Shown here: positions 34,815-43,347 of the stretch, in pieces | Numbering within the stretch: the stretch's first letter is position 1 | Layout: each line of letters opens with the position of its first letter | Assembly: GCF_015182315.1 (NCBI RefSeq) | Contig: NZ_PRDL01000001.1 | Span: forward strand, 248,001-312,000 | DNA from: Cellvibrio polysaccharolyticus | GTDB taxonomy: Bacteria > Pseudomonadota > Gammaproteobacteria > Pseudomonadales > Cellvibrionaceae | Direction: 5' to 3' | Length of the DNA stretch: 64,000 nt | Program-made: the position numbers and the translations under genes | The notes under the pieces: model-generated | Database searches by the model: none | What the model was told of the DNA's origin: nothing | Seen by the model: only the letters and a program-made list of their open reading frames with translations

Positions 34815-35258
34815 CTTATAGCCAGGGGCGTGTCGCCAGTGGTGATGCCGAAAACCAGCGTTTACCCGGGTAGCTGAAAAAAATGATCAAATGGATTTAA
34901 TAAATTCCGTATTTTGACCGTCTTAGTCCTGTACCAGCGAGCGACGATGGTCGCGCGTAAGTCGATATAAGCGCGGACAGTACCAACTCCGTCACATTTT
35001 GCTAAATCATTTAAGCTCAAATGAGATCAGCGTCTATTGACTGGCATAAAAAACATTTTTTGATATCAATTGATTTAATTTCCCGCGCTCGCCCCCCCAT
35101 ACTCCGCCCGCATTGACACGGTTTCCGCAGCACCGTGCAGAGTGAGTCGTGCGTTCTGTCCATTCCGTTACAGAGCAATTCACCCACCCTTCTTTTGTCA
35201 TGATCGCCCGCCATAGTGGCGCATCGTACAAAAACCAGGCAGCAAGACAGCTAATACA
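34815..35258. promoter_or_regulatory. Divergent intergenic region between lafK and fliM
   Basis: About 440 bp with no gene, between the divergent lafK and fliM operons, so it should hold both promoters. Visible structures are a dyad TCATTT-AAGCTC-AAATGA at 35007-35024 and the palindrome TTGATATCAA at 35060-35069, both in an AT-rich part. They could be regulator sites. I find no convincing sigma-54 or sigma-28 promoter; no -35/-10 pair stands out. Confidence 0.4.
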
Positions 35259-36098
35259 ATGACGTGTAATGCGAAAGTCCACCATGGTGTACCCGTTGAC
35301 AGTCTGACGCGCCTCAAGCCGCAGAAACTGGGCCGGCACTATCACAAAATTCCGATGTACATTCGGGAGCTTTCCAGCAAGCATCCACGGCTCATCAGCG
35401 ATTATTTTTTGCGCAATTACCGTATTAATCTTGAGCTGGTAAAAATTACCGTACACGAACAGCGCAGCGAAGCCGCTGAATGTATTTACCGCTCGCCGCT
35501 GGGCAAAGTCGGTTTTGCGATTGATCGCGCACTGCTCACCGAAGCGCTGGAGTGTTATTACGGCGGTACCTGTTTGCCGTCCCAGGAAGCGCCGCCGGTA
35601 AGCACCTCCGAGCAACGTATGCGCAGCCGGCTCGGTATCGACATTGCCCAAATTTTCGCCCGTTCCATTCTGGCTGGTGCCACCTTCGGCGAGCTGAATC
35701 CCTACGAAAATGCTTACGAAGAAACCGTGTGGGAATACATCGCCGAGTTTCAGTACAGCAGCCATATGACCGGCACCCAGTCTTCCATCTTTATTTACCT
35801 GGATACGCAACTGGTTGATGAACTGACCAGCCGTATGACCAACCCGAGCGCGTCCAAACCGCTGGGCAACCCGGTCAACCAGGTGCGTCATCTGCCGGTG
35901 CGGTTGAATTGTGTGGTGGCATCGGCACAAATGACCCTCGCCCAGGTACTCGAATTGCGTCTTAACGACATCATCATGGTGCGCCTGCTGGATCGCTGTG
36001 ATGTTGAGATCAACCAGCAAAAACTATTTCGTGGCGCCATCTATGAAGATGACGGCTCTCTCTTTTTAACCTCGCTTGAGAGTGTGAAAACATCATGA
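35259..36098 (+). CDS. fliM: Flagellar motor switch protein FliM (lateral)
   Basis: C-ring protein, 279 residues, shorter than typical chemotactic FliM (about 330). The middle CheC-like domain is clear (IPMYIRELSSKHPRLISDYFLRNYRINLELV...RSPLGKVGFAIDRALLTEALECYYGG) and the C-terminal SpoA/FliN-like domain too (LPVRLNCVVASAQMTLAQVLELRLNDIIMV). The N-terminal CheY-binding peptide (EIDALL-type) is not visible: the protein begins TCNAKVHHGVPVDSLTRLKPQKLGRHYHK. No good ribosome-binding site precedes the ATG. First gene of fliMNPQR-flhBA. Confidence 0.93.
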   Translation: MTCNAKVHHGVPVDSLTRLKPQKLGRHYHKIPMYIRELSSKHPRLISDYFLRNYRINLELVKITVHEQRSEAAECIYRSPLGKVGFAIDRALLTEALECYYGGTCLPSQEAPPVSTSEQRMRSRLGIDIAQIFARSILAGATFGELNPYENAYEETVWEYIAEFQYSSHMTGTQSSIFIYLDTQLVDELTSRMTNPSASKPLGNPVNQVRHLPVRLNCVVASAQMTLAQVLELRLNDIIMVRLLDRCDVEINQQKLFRGAIYEDDGSLFLTSLESVKTS

Positions 36099-36466
36099 CC
36101 GGACATCTTTCCGATAACGATTTCGAAAACCTGATCAACGACAGTGAGTCGGTGTCCGCAGGTCATTTGCCCGATTTGCTCCCCACTGACCAGCCGGCAT
36201 CATTGCCGCAGCAGGATTTGAGCTTCTTCGGCAAAATTCCGGTCAACGTCACCCTGGAGGTGGCTTCTACAGAAATTCCCTTGAAAGAATTGATGGAAGT
36301 GGACACCAGCAGCGTCATCGTGCTCGACAAACTGGCTGGCGAACCGCTGGACGTGAAGGTTAATGGTGCGCTGTTTGCCCGTGCGGAAGTGGTGGTGATG
36401 AATGGCAACTACGGCTTGCGTATTGTTGAGCTGAGCGGCAACGGTTTGAATAACCTGGCATCATGA
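36095..36466 (+). CDS. fliN: Flagellar motor switch protein FliN (lateral)
   Basis: C-ring component with a SpoA domain: LSFFGKIPVNVTLEVASTEIPLKELMEVDTSSVIVLDKLAGEPLDVKVNGALFARAEVVVMNGNYGLRIVEL. The first ~40 residues are an acidic leader. 123 residues. Overlaps fliM and fliP by 4 bp each, indicating tight translational coupling. Confidence 0.96.
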   Translation: MTGHLSDNDFENLINDSESVSAGHLPDLLPTDQPASLPQQDLSFFGKIPVNVTLEVASTEIPLKELMEVDTSSVIVLDKLAGEPLDVKVNGALFARAEVVVMNGNYGLRIVELSGNGLNNLAS

Positions 36467-37221
36467 AAACCGGTTGCATGTTACTGCGCTGGCTGACCTT
36501 GCTGGCGCTGGTGTTATCGCCTGCGCTGGCACAAGCGGCCAACGGCGAGATCACCCTGTTCAATTTCAACGATACCGCCAATGGCCAGGAGTTGAGCGTA
36601 AAGCTGCAAATCCTGGTGATCATGACCTTGCTCGGCTTCTTGCCGGCGATGTTGATGATGATGACCTGTTTTACCCGCTTCATTATTGTGCTGGCCATCT
36701 TGCGCCAGGCCATCGGTTTGCAGCAAAGCCCGCCCAACCCGGTACTGATTGGTATTGCCCTGTGTTTAACGCTGCTGGTAATGCGACCGGTCGCCAACGA
36801 AATTTATACCCAGGCCTATGTTCCCTTCGAGACCGATCAAATTACCCTCGAACAGGGTCTCGGCGAAGCCAAGCAAACCATCAGCCGTTTTATGTTGTCG
36901 CAAACCGGCAACAGCTCGCTGGAAACCATGGTAGCGCTGGCCGGTGAAGAGATGCCTGCCGACCTCGCCGATCTGGATTTCTTTTTATTGCTGCCGGCGT
37001 TTGTGCTCAGCGAATTGAAAACCGCCTTTCAGCTGGGCTTTATGATTTTTCTTCCTTTTCTGGTGATTGATCTGGTGGTGGCCAGCGTGCTCATGGCGAT
37101 GGGTATGATGATGTTGTCACCCATGATGATCTCATTGCCGTTCAAGCTGATGGTGTTCGTGCTGGTAGACGGCTGGACATTGCTGGTCGGTACGCTCGCC
37201 ACCAGTATTCAGCCCTTCTAG
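36463..37221 (+). CDS. fliP: Flagellar export gate protein FliP (lateral)
   Basis: Core subunit of the type III export gate. A cleavable signal peptide (about residues 1-26) is followed by four membrane helices and the conserved FTRFIIVLAILRQAIGLQQSPPNPVLIGIALCLT and FLVIDLVVASVLMAMGMMMLSP blocks. 252 residues. In many systems fliO lies between fliN and fliP; here fliN and fliP overlap directly and no fliO is present. Confidence 0.98.
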   Translation: MKTGCMLLRWLTLLALVLSPALAQAANGEITLFNFNDTANGQELSVKLQILVIMTLLGFLPAMLMMMTCFTRFIIVLAILRQAIGLQQSPPNPVLIGIALCLTLLVMRPVANEIYTQAYVPFETDQITLEQGLGEAKQTISRFMLSQTGNSSLETMVALAGEEMPADLADLDFFLLLPAFVLSELKTAFQLGFMIFLPFLVIDLVVASVLMAMGMMMLSPMMISLPFKLMVFVLVDGWTLLVGTLATSIQPF

Positions 37222-37236
37222 CGGAGACCGCCTGCC

Positions 37237-37509
37237 ATGCTTACCGCCGAAGCTGCCGTTACCCTTGTTGCCAATGCGGTTTACATCACCGCGCTGATTG
37301 TTTGTGTGTTGATTGTGCCCAGTTTGATCGGCGGTTTGCTGGTCAGTATCTTCCAGGCCGCCACGCAAATTAACGAACAGATGCTGAGCTTTTTGCCGCG
37401 TTTGTTAATCACCCTGGGCATGTTGCTGTTCGCCGGTCACTGGATTCTGCGTACCTTAAGTGACCTGTTTGTTGAAACGTTCAAGAACGCGGGCAAGCTG
37501 GTTGGTTAA
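37237..37509 (+). CDS. fliQ: Flagellar export gate protein FliQ (lateral)
   Basis: Two-helix export-gate protein of 90 residues: IVCVLIVPSLIGGLLVSIFQAATQINEQMLSFLPRLL is the family signature. Located 15 bp after fliP with a GGAG ahead of the ATG. Confidence 0.96.
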   Translation: MLTAEAAVTLVANAVYITALIVCVLIVPSLIGGLLVSIFQAATQINEQMLSFLPRLLITLGMLLFAGHWILRTLSDLFVETFKNAGKLVG

Positions 37510-37514
37510 CCACC

Positions 37515-38315
37515 ATGCAAGCCACCGACCCGCTCTTCCACGCCACTCAGTACCTTAATACACTGCAAATTTACTGGTGGCCGTTCTGTCGCATCCTCGC
37601 TTTGTTCAGCATGGCGCCGCTGTTCAACCACAAAGCACTGTCGGTTCGTATTCGCGTGTTACTGGCTTTTGCGCTTACCCTGGTGCTGGGTGCGGCACTG
37701 CCTGAACCGCCGTCGGTTAACGTGCTCTCGTTGCAAGGTGTGGTTGCTACCCTTGAACAAATATTATTCGGTGTGTTGCTGGGGTTGATGTTGCAGCTGG
37801 TGTTTACCATTTTTATGGTGATCGGCGAAGTCATCTCCACCCAGATGGGCATGAGCATGGCGCGCTATAATGACCCGGTTAACGGCGTCTCGTCATCGTC
37901 CATTATTTACCAGCTCTATTTCATTTTGCTGGTGTTTCTGTTTTTCTCCATTGATGGCCATCTGGTTATTGTCAGCGTGGTGTACCAGAGCTTTATCTAC
38001 TGGCCGATTGGTAGCGGTATTCATTACCTCAGCGTTACCAGTTTTGTGCATTCCATCGCCTGGGTATTTTCGGCGGCGGTGCTGATTACCATCCCGATTG
38101 TTTTTTGCATGACGCTGGTGCAATTTTGCTTCGGTTTGTTAAACCGCATTTCCCCGTCGATGAACCTTTTCTCGCTGGGCTTTCCTATTACCATTATGGT
38201 CGGGTTGTTATTGATTTTAATAACCCTGCCCAACCTGCCAGATAATTACCTGCACCTGACCCGCGAACTGCTCGATAACATCGGCTTTATTTTACGGGAG
38301 GGCCAGAATGTCTGA
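37515..38315 (+). CDS. fliR: Flagellar export gate protein FliR (lateral)
   Basis: Polytopic export-gate protein, 266 residues, that completes the FliP5-FliQ4-FliR1 core. Family text includes FCRILALFSMAPLFNHKALSVRIRVLLAFALTLVL and GEVISTQMGMSMARYNDP. About six hydrophobic helices. Five bases after fliQ; overlaps flhB by 8 bp. Confidence 0.96.
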   Translation: MQATDPLFHATQYLNTLQIYWWPFCRILALFSMAPLFNHKALSVRIRVLLAFALTLVLGAALPEPPSVNVLSLQGVVATLEQILFGVLLGLMLQLVFTIFMVIGEVISTQMGMSMARYNDPVNGVSSSSIIYQLYFILLVFLFFSIDGHLVIVSVVYQSFIYWPIGSGIHYLSVTSFVHSIAWVFSAAVLITIPIVFCMTLVQFCFGLLNRISPSMNLFSLGFPITIMVGLLLILITLPNLPDNYLHLTRELLDNIGFILREGQNV

Positions 38316-39441
38316 TCAAGGCGGCTCTCAGGAAAAAACAGAAGAAGCATCGGCACACAAGCTGAAGAAAAGCAAAAACGACGGTCAGGTTCCCCGATCG
38401 AAAGATCTTGCTACCACCATCTCGTTGTTGGCAACCTTGTTCGCGCTGAAATTTTCGGCGGGTTTTTACTACGAAAACCTGAAGGAAAGCTTTCGCATTT
38501 CCTATCTCAATTTTTACCAGAGCGAAGTGAGCAATACCGACCTGGTGTACATGCTGACGCACAACATCGTGTTGTTTATCCAATTGCTGGTACCGCTGTT
38601 GATTACCCCGCTATTGGTGGTAGCGCTATCGCTGGTGCCCGGCGGCTGGGTTTTTTCAGCCAAAAATTTCTACCCGAAATTCAGCAAACTCAACCCGATC
38701 ACCGGCCTTGCCCGTATGGTCGGTGCGCAAAACTGGGCCGAGCTTGCCAAGTCCATCCTGAAAATTTTCGTATTGTTTGTTGTGGCCTGGTTTTTATTTC
38801 AGGACGCGGCACCCAAGCTGATCAACTTGCAGCGTACCGATTTGCTCAATGCTATTAGCGGCGCGCTGTCGATGATATTCAACGTCACTGTAACGCTGAT
38901 GATTGTGTTCGTGCTCTTCTCCTTTATTGATATCCCCTTGCAGCGTTTTTTCTTTCTGAAAAAAATGCGTATGACCAAGCAGGAGCGTAAAGAAGAGGGC
39001 AAAAACCAGGAAGGCAAGCCGGAAGTTAAAGCGCGCATCCGACAATTACAGCGGCAAATGGCGCAACGCCAGATCAACCGGGTGATCAAGCAAGCTGATG
39101 TTGTCATCGTTAACCCGCAACATTATGCGGTAGCACTGAAATACGATATCAAAAAAGCCCAGGCACCTTATGTATTGGCCAAAGGCACTGACGACATTGC
39201 GCTTTACATTCGCAAGCTGGCCATCGCCAACAATCTGGAGATTGTAGAAATGCCGCCGCTGGCGCGTGCCATTTATTTCACCACTCAGGTGAACCAGCAA
39301 ATTCCCGCACCGCTGTATACCGCGGTTGCCCATGTACTGACCTATGTATTGCAGCTGCGAGCCTACCGTCAGGGGCAGCGCAGCAAACCGCAACTTGCAA
39401 CCAATTTTAATATTCCCGCCAGTATGGCGAACAGGGCTTGA
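38308..39441 (+). CDS. flhB: Flagellar export switch protein FlhB (lateral), NPQH variant
   Basis: Export-gate protein that changes substrate specificity from hook to filament after autocleavage. N-terminal basic tail with QEKTEEASAHKLKKSKNDGQVPRSKDL, four membrane helices, and a cytoplasmic domain with VVIVNPQHYAVALKYD. The autocleavage tetrapeptide is N269-P270-Q271-H272 rather than NPTH, in exactly the residue numbering of Salmonella FlhB. Asn and Pro are kept, so cleavage is possible, perhaps with altered rate. 377 residues. Confidence 0.96.
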   Translation: MSDQGGSQEKTEEASAHKLKKSKNDGQVPRSKDLATTISLLATLFALKFSAGFYYENLKESFRISYLNFYQSEVSNTDLVYMLTHNIVLFIQLLVPLLITPLLVVALSLVPGGWVFSAKNFYPKFSKLNPITGLARMVGAQNWAELAKSILKIFVLFVVAWFLFQDAAPKLINLQRTDLLNAISGALSMIFNVTVTLMIVFVLFSFIDIPLQRFFFLKKMRMTKQERKEEGKNQEGKPEVKARIRQLQRQMAQRQINRVIKQADVVIVNPQHYAVALKYDIKKAQAPYVLAKGTDDIALYIRKLAIANNLEIVEMPPLARAIYFTTQVNQQIPAPLYTAVAHVLTYVLQLRAYRQGQRSKPQLATNFNIPASMANRA

Positions 39442-41540
39442 TGATGAACCTATTCCAGCAACTACTGCCAACGTTTCGCAGCGGAAGAATCGGTATCCCG
39501 ATTCTGATTCTGTCCATTCTGGCGATGATCGTTTTACCTTTGCCGCCGCAAGTTCTGGATATCCTGTTTACCTTCAACATCGCCATGGCGGTGCTGGTAC
39601 TGCTGGTCAGCGTATCGGCCAAACGGCCACTGGATTTTTCGCTATTTCCTACCGTTATTCTGGTAACCACGCTGCTACGTTTATGTTTGAACGTAGCCTC
39701 TACACGTATTGTTTTGCTCGAAGGTCACACAGGTACCGCCGCCGCAGGTAAAGTCATTCAGGCGTTCGGTGAAGTGGCCATTGGGGGCAATTTTATTGTC
39801 GGCCTTGTGGTGTTTATGATTTTGATGATCGTTAACTTCATCGTAATCACCAAAGGTGGCGAACGTATTTCCGAAGTAACCGCACGTTTTACTCTGGACG
39901 CCTTGCCCGGTAAACAAATGGCGATTGACGCCGACCTGAACGCCGGTGTTATCGGCCAGGAAGAAGCACGTCAGCGCCGTCAGGACGTGGCCAAAGAAGC
40001 AGACTTCTATGGTGCAATGGACGGGGCCTCCAAATTTGTTCGCGGCGATGCGATTGCCGGTATTCTGATTCTTATCATCACCCTGTTCGGTGGCTTTGCC
40101 ATCGGTATGTTTGTGCACGACTTGCCGGCGGGTCTGGCATTCAAACAATACGCCCTGCTATGTATTGGTGACGGTCTGGTTGCACAAATTCCAGCGTTAT
40201 TACTTTCTACGGCAGCTGCGATTATTGTTACCCGTATTAACGAGTCGTCAGACATTCCCGAGCAGGTGCAGCGCCAGCTGATGGCTTCGCCGCAAACGCT
40301 TTACATGGTTGCCGGTATTTTATTTGTGCTGGCGATTATTCCGGGCATGCCGCATTTGGCATTTCTCAGTTTTGCGGCGTTAATCGCTTTTATTGGCTGG
40401 TGTGTCGCAAGGTCGGCACCGCCCGCAGAAGCCGCCAGCCTGGACGAAGTGCAGGCTATTGGTAAAGTGATGGAGCAGGAACGCACCCAGCAACTGGGTT
40501 GGGAAGACATTCCGCTGGTTGAACGTTTATCCATTTCGCTTGGTTACAAACTGGTAAGCCTGGTTAACGATTCCGCCGGTGCGCCACTCGCGCAACGGGT
40601 GCGTGGTGTGCGGCAAACGCTGTCTGAAAATCTCGGCTTTTTATTACCGGAAGTACAAATCCGTGACAGCCTGCGGCTCAAAGCCTCGCAATACAATATC
40701 TATATTAATGGCGAGCGTATTGACGGTGCGGAATTACACGCAGACCGTTTAATGGCAATTCCATCTCCGGAACTCTACGGCGAAATTGACGGCATCCTCG
40801 GCATGGACCCGGCCTACAATATGCCGGTGGTATGGATTCAACCAGCCGACAAAACCCGTGCGCTCAATCTCGGTTATCAGGTTATTGATTGCGCCAGTGT
40901 GGTGGCTACGCACCTGAATAAAATTGTGCGCGCCCATCTGCCGGAAGTGTTCAAACACGATGACGTGGATTATTTAATGCAGCGTCTTACGTTGCAGGCG
41001 CCCAAGCTGGCCGAGGCCTTGAAAGCGCAACTGAGCTTTACCCAGCAGCATCGCGTTTACCGGCAGTTGTTACAGGAAGAAGTGTCGCTGCGGGATATCG
41101 TCGGCATCGCCACAGCGCTGGTAGAGGGTAGTGAATCCACTAAAGATCCGATTCTATTGGCATCCGATGTGCGCTACGCACTGCGCCGTAACATTGTTGC
41201 CAGCATTGCTGGCGATCGTAATGAAATTGCGGTGTTTGTATTGGAAAATGCGCTGGAAAATACCTTGCTCAGCGCCTTGAGCATCGCCCAGCAGGCGGGC
41301 CCGGTCAGTCTGGATAATATTCCGGTGGAGCCAAACTTGCTCAACCAGTTACAAAATTCCATGCCGGTCGTCAAAGAAAAACTGCGTAAGGAAGGTCACC
41401 CGCCGATTCTTACCGTAGTGCCGCAACTGCGTCCGTTGCTTGCCCGTTATGCCCGGGTATTCAGCCCCGGTTTGCACGTGCTGTCGCAAAACGAAATTCC
41501 CGATAAAGTCGGTGTAAATATTCTTGGCAGCCTGGGTTAA
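39438..41540 (+). CDS. flhA: Flagellar export gate protein FlhA (lateral)
   Basis: Largest export-gate protein, 700 residues. The N-terminal membrane half (about residues 15-310) includes the FHIPEP-type motif region (KRPLDFSLFPTVILVTTLLRLCLNVASTRIVLLEG) and the conserved DLNAGVIGQEEARQRRQDVAKEADFYGAMDGASKFVRGDAIAGI. The cytoplasmic half forms the nonameric docking ring for chaperone-substrate pairs. Overlaps flhB by 4 bp; last gene of the fliM operon. Confidence 0.98.
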   Translation: MMMNLFQQLLPTFRSGRIGIPILILSILAMIVLPLPPQVLDILFTFNIAMAVLVLLVSVSAKRPLDFSLFPTVILVTTLLRLCLNVASTRIVLLEGHTGTAAAGKVIQAFGEVAIGGNFIVGLVVFMILMIVNFIVITKGGERISEVTARFTLDALPGKQMAIDADLNAGVIGQEEARQRRQDVAKEADFYGAMDGASKFVRGDAIAGILILIITLFGGFAIGMFVHDLPAGLAFKQYALLCIGDGLVAQIPALLLSTAAAIIVTRINESSDIPEQVQRQLMASPQTLYMVAGILFVLAIIPGMPHLAFLSFAALIAFIGWCVARSAPPAEAASLDEVQAIGKVMEQERTQQLGWEDIPLVERLSISLGYKLVSLVNDSAGAPLAQRVRGVRQTLSENLGFLLPEVQIRDSLRLKASQYNIYINGERIDGAELHADRLMAIPSPELYGEIDGILGMDPAYNMPVVWIQPADKTRALNLGYQVIDCASVVATHLNKIVRAHLPEVFKHDDVDYLMQRLTLQAPKLAEALKAQLSFTQQHRVYRQLLQEEVSLRDIVGIATALVEGSESTKDPILLASDVRYALRRNIVASIAGDRNEIAVFVLENALENTLLSALSIAQQAGPVSLDNIPVEPNLLNQLQNSMPVVKEKLRKEGHPPILTVVPQLRPLLARYARVFSPGLHVLSQNEIPDKVGVNILGSLG

Positions 41541-41564
41541 TGACCCGGCTGCCACTTTGGTAAT

Positions 41565-41600
41565 GGCCGCCTTCTGATCAAACCATCAGGTGATGCGGCC
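41565..41600. terminator. Hairpin between convergent flhA and PilZ genes
   Basis: Nested stems GGCCGC (41565-41570) with GCGGCC (41595-41600) and CTGAT (41574-41578) with ATCAG (41585-41589). It starts 24 bp after the flhA stop and overlaps the last codons of the PilZ gene. No T-run follows, so terminator activity is uncertain. Confidence 0.35.
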
Positions 41601-41921
41601 GTTGCGCAAACTGCTCACCCAGTTAACAAAATCCGGTGATGGTGCTGCCAGGGTAAAGCCGCTTTCTACATGGCCGGTTTTCTCGTTCTCCCGCGACCAC
41701 AGGCACACCACATCAATATCAATCTTGCGCATATGGCCGTCTTTATCGCGGGTTTTCAGTTGCAACGCCGCTGTACTGTCCACTTCCAACAACACATCCC
41801 CCAATAATTTCAGGCCGGTTTCAGAGATGTCTCCCACATAACCGATCAGGCGTTTATTGGCGCGGTTGCTCACCTTGATGCGAAAAATCGAACGAAAGGT
41901 AATACGGCTATGCTGGCGCAT
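41586..41921 (-). CDS. Single-domain PilZ protein (c-di-GMP receptor)
   Basis: A 111-residue stand-alone PilZ domain. Both c-di-GMP-contacting motifs are intact: RxxxR near the N-terminus (R6-R10; R2 gives a second register) and DISETG (D31-G36, DxSxxG). Lying tail-to-tail with flhA at the border of the lateral flagellar locus, it could report c-di-GMP to the lateral motor or switch. Unlike YcgR it has no YcgR-N domain. Partner unknown. Confidence 0.88.
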   Translation of the reverse strand: MRQHSRITFRSIFRIKVSNRANKRLIGYVGDISETGLKLLGDVLLEVDSTAALQLKTRDKDGHMRKIDIDVVCLWSRENEKTGHVESGFTLAAPSPDFVNWVSSLRNGRIT

Positions 41922-42102
41922 GGATACAGACCTTCTTTCAAGCGTAATCGGGTTAACGTACTGGATGCTGGCGCGTAAGATAACTTATTTGAAGCGACCA
42001 ACAAACCGTAAACATTAAATCAGGCGTAATTCCCACTCGCTGCTATCTGCTATTATCTGGCGCTTGCCAACCGGCTTTTTCAATTCTCCGGACTATAACA
42101 AT

Positions 42103-43248
42103 ATGCCTTCTCCTCGCCCCATTAACTGGTATCCGCCGGTTATTCTGCTGCTGGTCGCACTGCTGGTGCTGGTTTTCTCCCTGCTGGTGATAGAAAAAGC
42201 CGGAGAACGGGGCGGCCTGTCGGTATCCGGTGAAGAAACTTCTCAAACCCGCTACCGCTGGAGTCTGGTCACCACCTGGCCGAAAAATTTCCCGGTGCTC
42301 GGCACCAGCGTAGAAACCTTTGCCCGTCAGGTAGAAGTGATGAGCGCGGGCCGCCTGGTTATACATGTCTATGGCGCTAACGAAATTGTGCCAGCCAACG
42401 GCGTATTTGATGCGGTATCGGCGGGCAGCGTGGAAATGGGTCACGCCGCTTCCTACTATTGGCGAGGCAAGGTTCCCGCCGCGCAATTTTTTACCACCAT
42501 TCCTTTCGGTATGAACGCACAGGAAAGTAACGGCTGGTTATTCCACGGTGGCGGTCTGGAATTATGGCGGGAAGTCTATGCGCCTTTTAACCTGGTACCT
42601 TATCCGGGCGGCAACACCGGCGTGCAAATGGCTGGCTGGTTCAACCGCGACATCAACAGCGTTAATGATTTGCGCGGTTTGAAAATGCGCATCCCCGGCA
42701 TGGCTGGTGAAATTTTTAACCGCGCCGGTGGTAGTGCGGTGAATATCCCAGGTGGTGAGTTGTACACTGCGCTGCAAACCGGCGTGATAGACGCCGCCGA
42801 ATGGGTTGGCCCTATTAACGACCTCACCTTCGGCTTCCCGCAAATTGCCCGCAACTATTATTACCCCGGCTGGCAGGAACCCGGTTCAACGCTGGAATTT
42901 TTAATTAACAAAACCGCCTGGGAATCCCTGCCGAAAGATTTGCAATCCATGGTAGAAGCCGCCATGCGCAGCATGAACCAGGACATGCTGGACCAATTCA
43001 CCGCTGGCAATATGGTTGCCCTGCAACAAATCAAAGACCGCGGCGTCAACGTACGCCGCTTCCCGGACGACGTTATCCAACGCTTCTACGACATCAGCCA
43101 GCAAGTCTACGCCGAACAAGCCGCCGCCGACCCGCTATTCAAAAAAGTCTACGAATCCTACAGCGAATTTCAGGAACGCATCCGCGCTTATAACGACATT
43201 TCGGAGTTGGATTATTTTAAAGTCCGGGATGCTGTTGATCCACAGTAG
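42103..43248 (+). CDS. TRAP transporter substrate-binding protein (TakP/DctP family)
   Basis: Periplasmic solute receptor, 381 residues, anchored or exported by an N-terminal helix (about residues 10-32, VILLLVALLVLVFSLLVIE). Motifs close to the TakP subgroup: TTWPKNFPVLGTSVE, NEIVPANGVFDAVSAGSVEMGHAASYYWRGK, PFGMNAQE, GLKMRIPGMAGEIF and the PGGELYTALQTGVIDAAEWVGP block. TakP-type proteins bind 2-oxo acids or other small carboxylates. No permease gene is adjacent; DctQ and DctM homologues lie about 13 kb away at 56-58 kb. Start chosen at the ATG at 42103 rather than an upstream TTG (42064). Confidence 0.9.
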   Translation: MPSPRPINWYPPVILLLVALLVLVFSLLVIEKAGERGGLSVSGEETSQTRYRWSLVTTWPKNFPVLGTSVETFARQVEVMSAGRLVIHVYGANEIVPANGVFDAVSAGSVEMGHAASYYWRGKVPAAQFFTTIPFGMNAQESNGWLFHGGGLELWREVYAPFNLVPYPGGNTGVQMAGWFNRDINSVNDLRGLKMRIPGMAGEIFNRAGGSAVNIPGGELYTALQTGVIDAAEWVGPINDLTFGFPQIARNYYYPGWQEPGSTLEFLINKTAWESLPKDLQSMVEAAMRSMNQDMLDQFTAGNMVALQQIKDRGVNVRRFPDDVIQRFYDISQQVYAEQAAADPLFKKVYESYSEFQERIRAYNDISELDYFKVRDAVDPQ

Positions 43249-43347
43249 GTGTCTTCAAAAAATTAACAGAACCGCGATTCAATGGCATTGCTCTCTCGTG
43301 CCAATATGGATTGTTTTATCAATTTTTTATGAAAGGAGTATTTGTTT

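Noticed and set aside
35238..35251. GG-N10-GC sigma-54-like site before fliM
   Set aside because: Only GGCA and the final GC match, and transcription would begin at or inside the fliM start codon.
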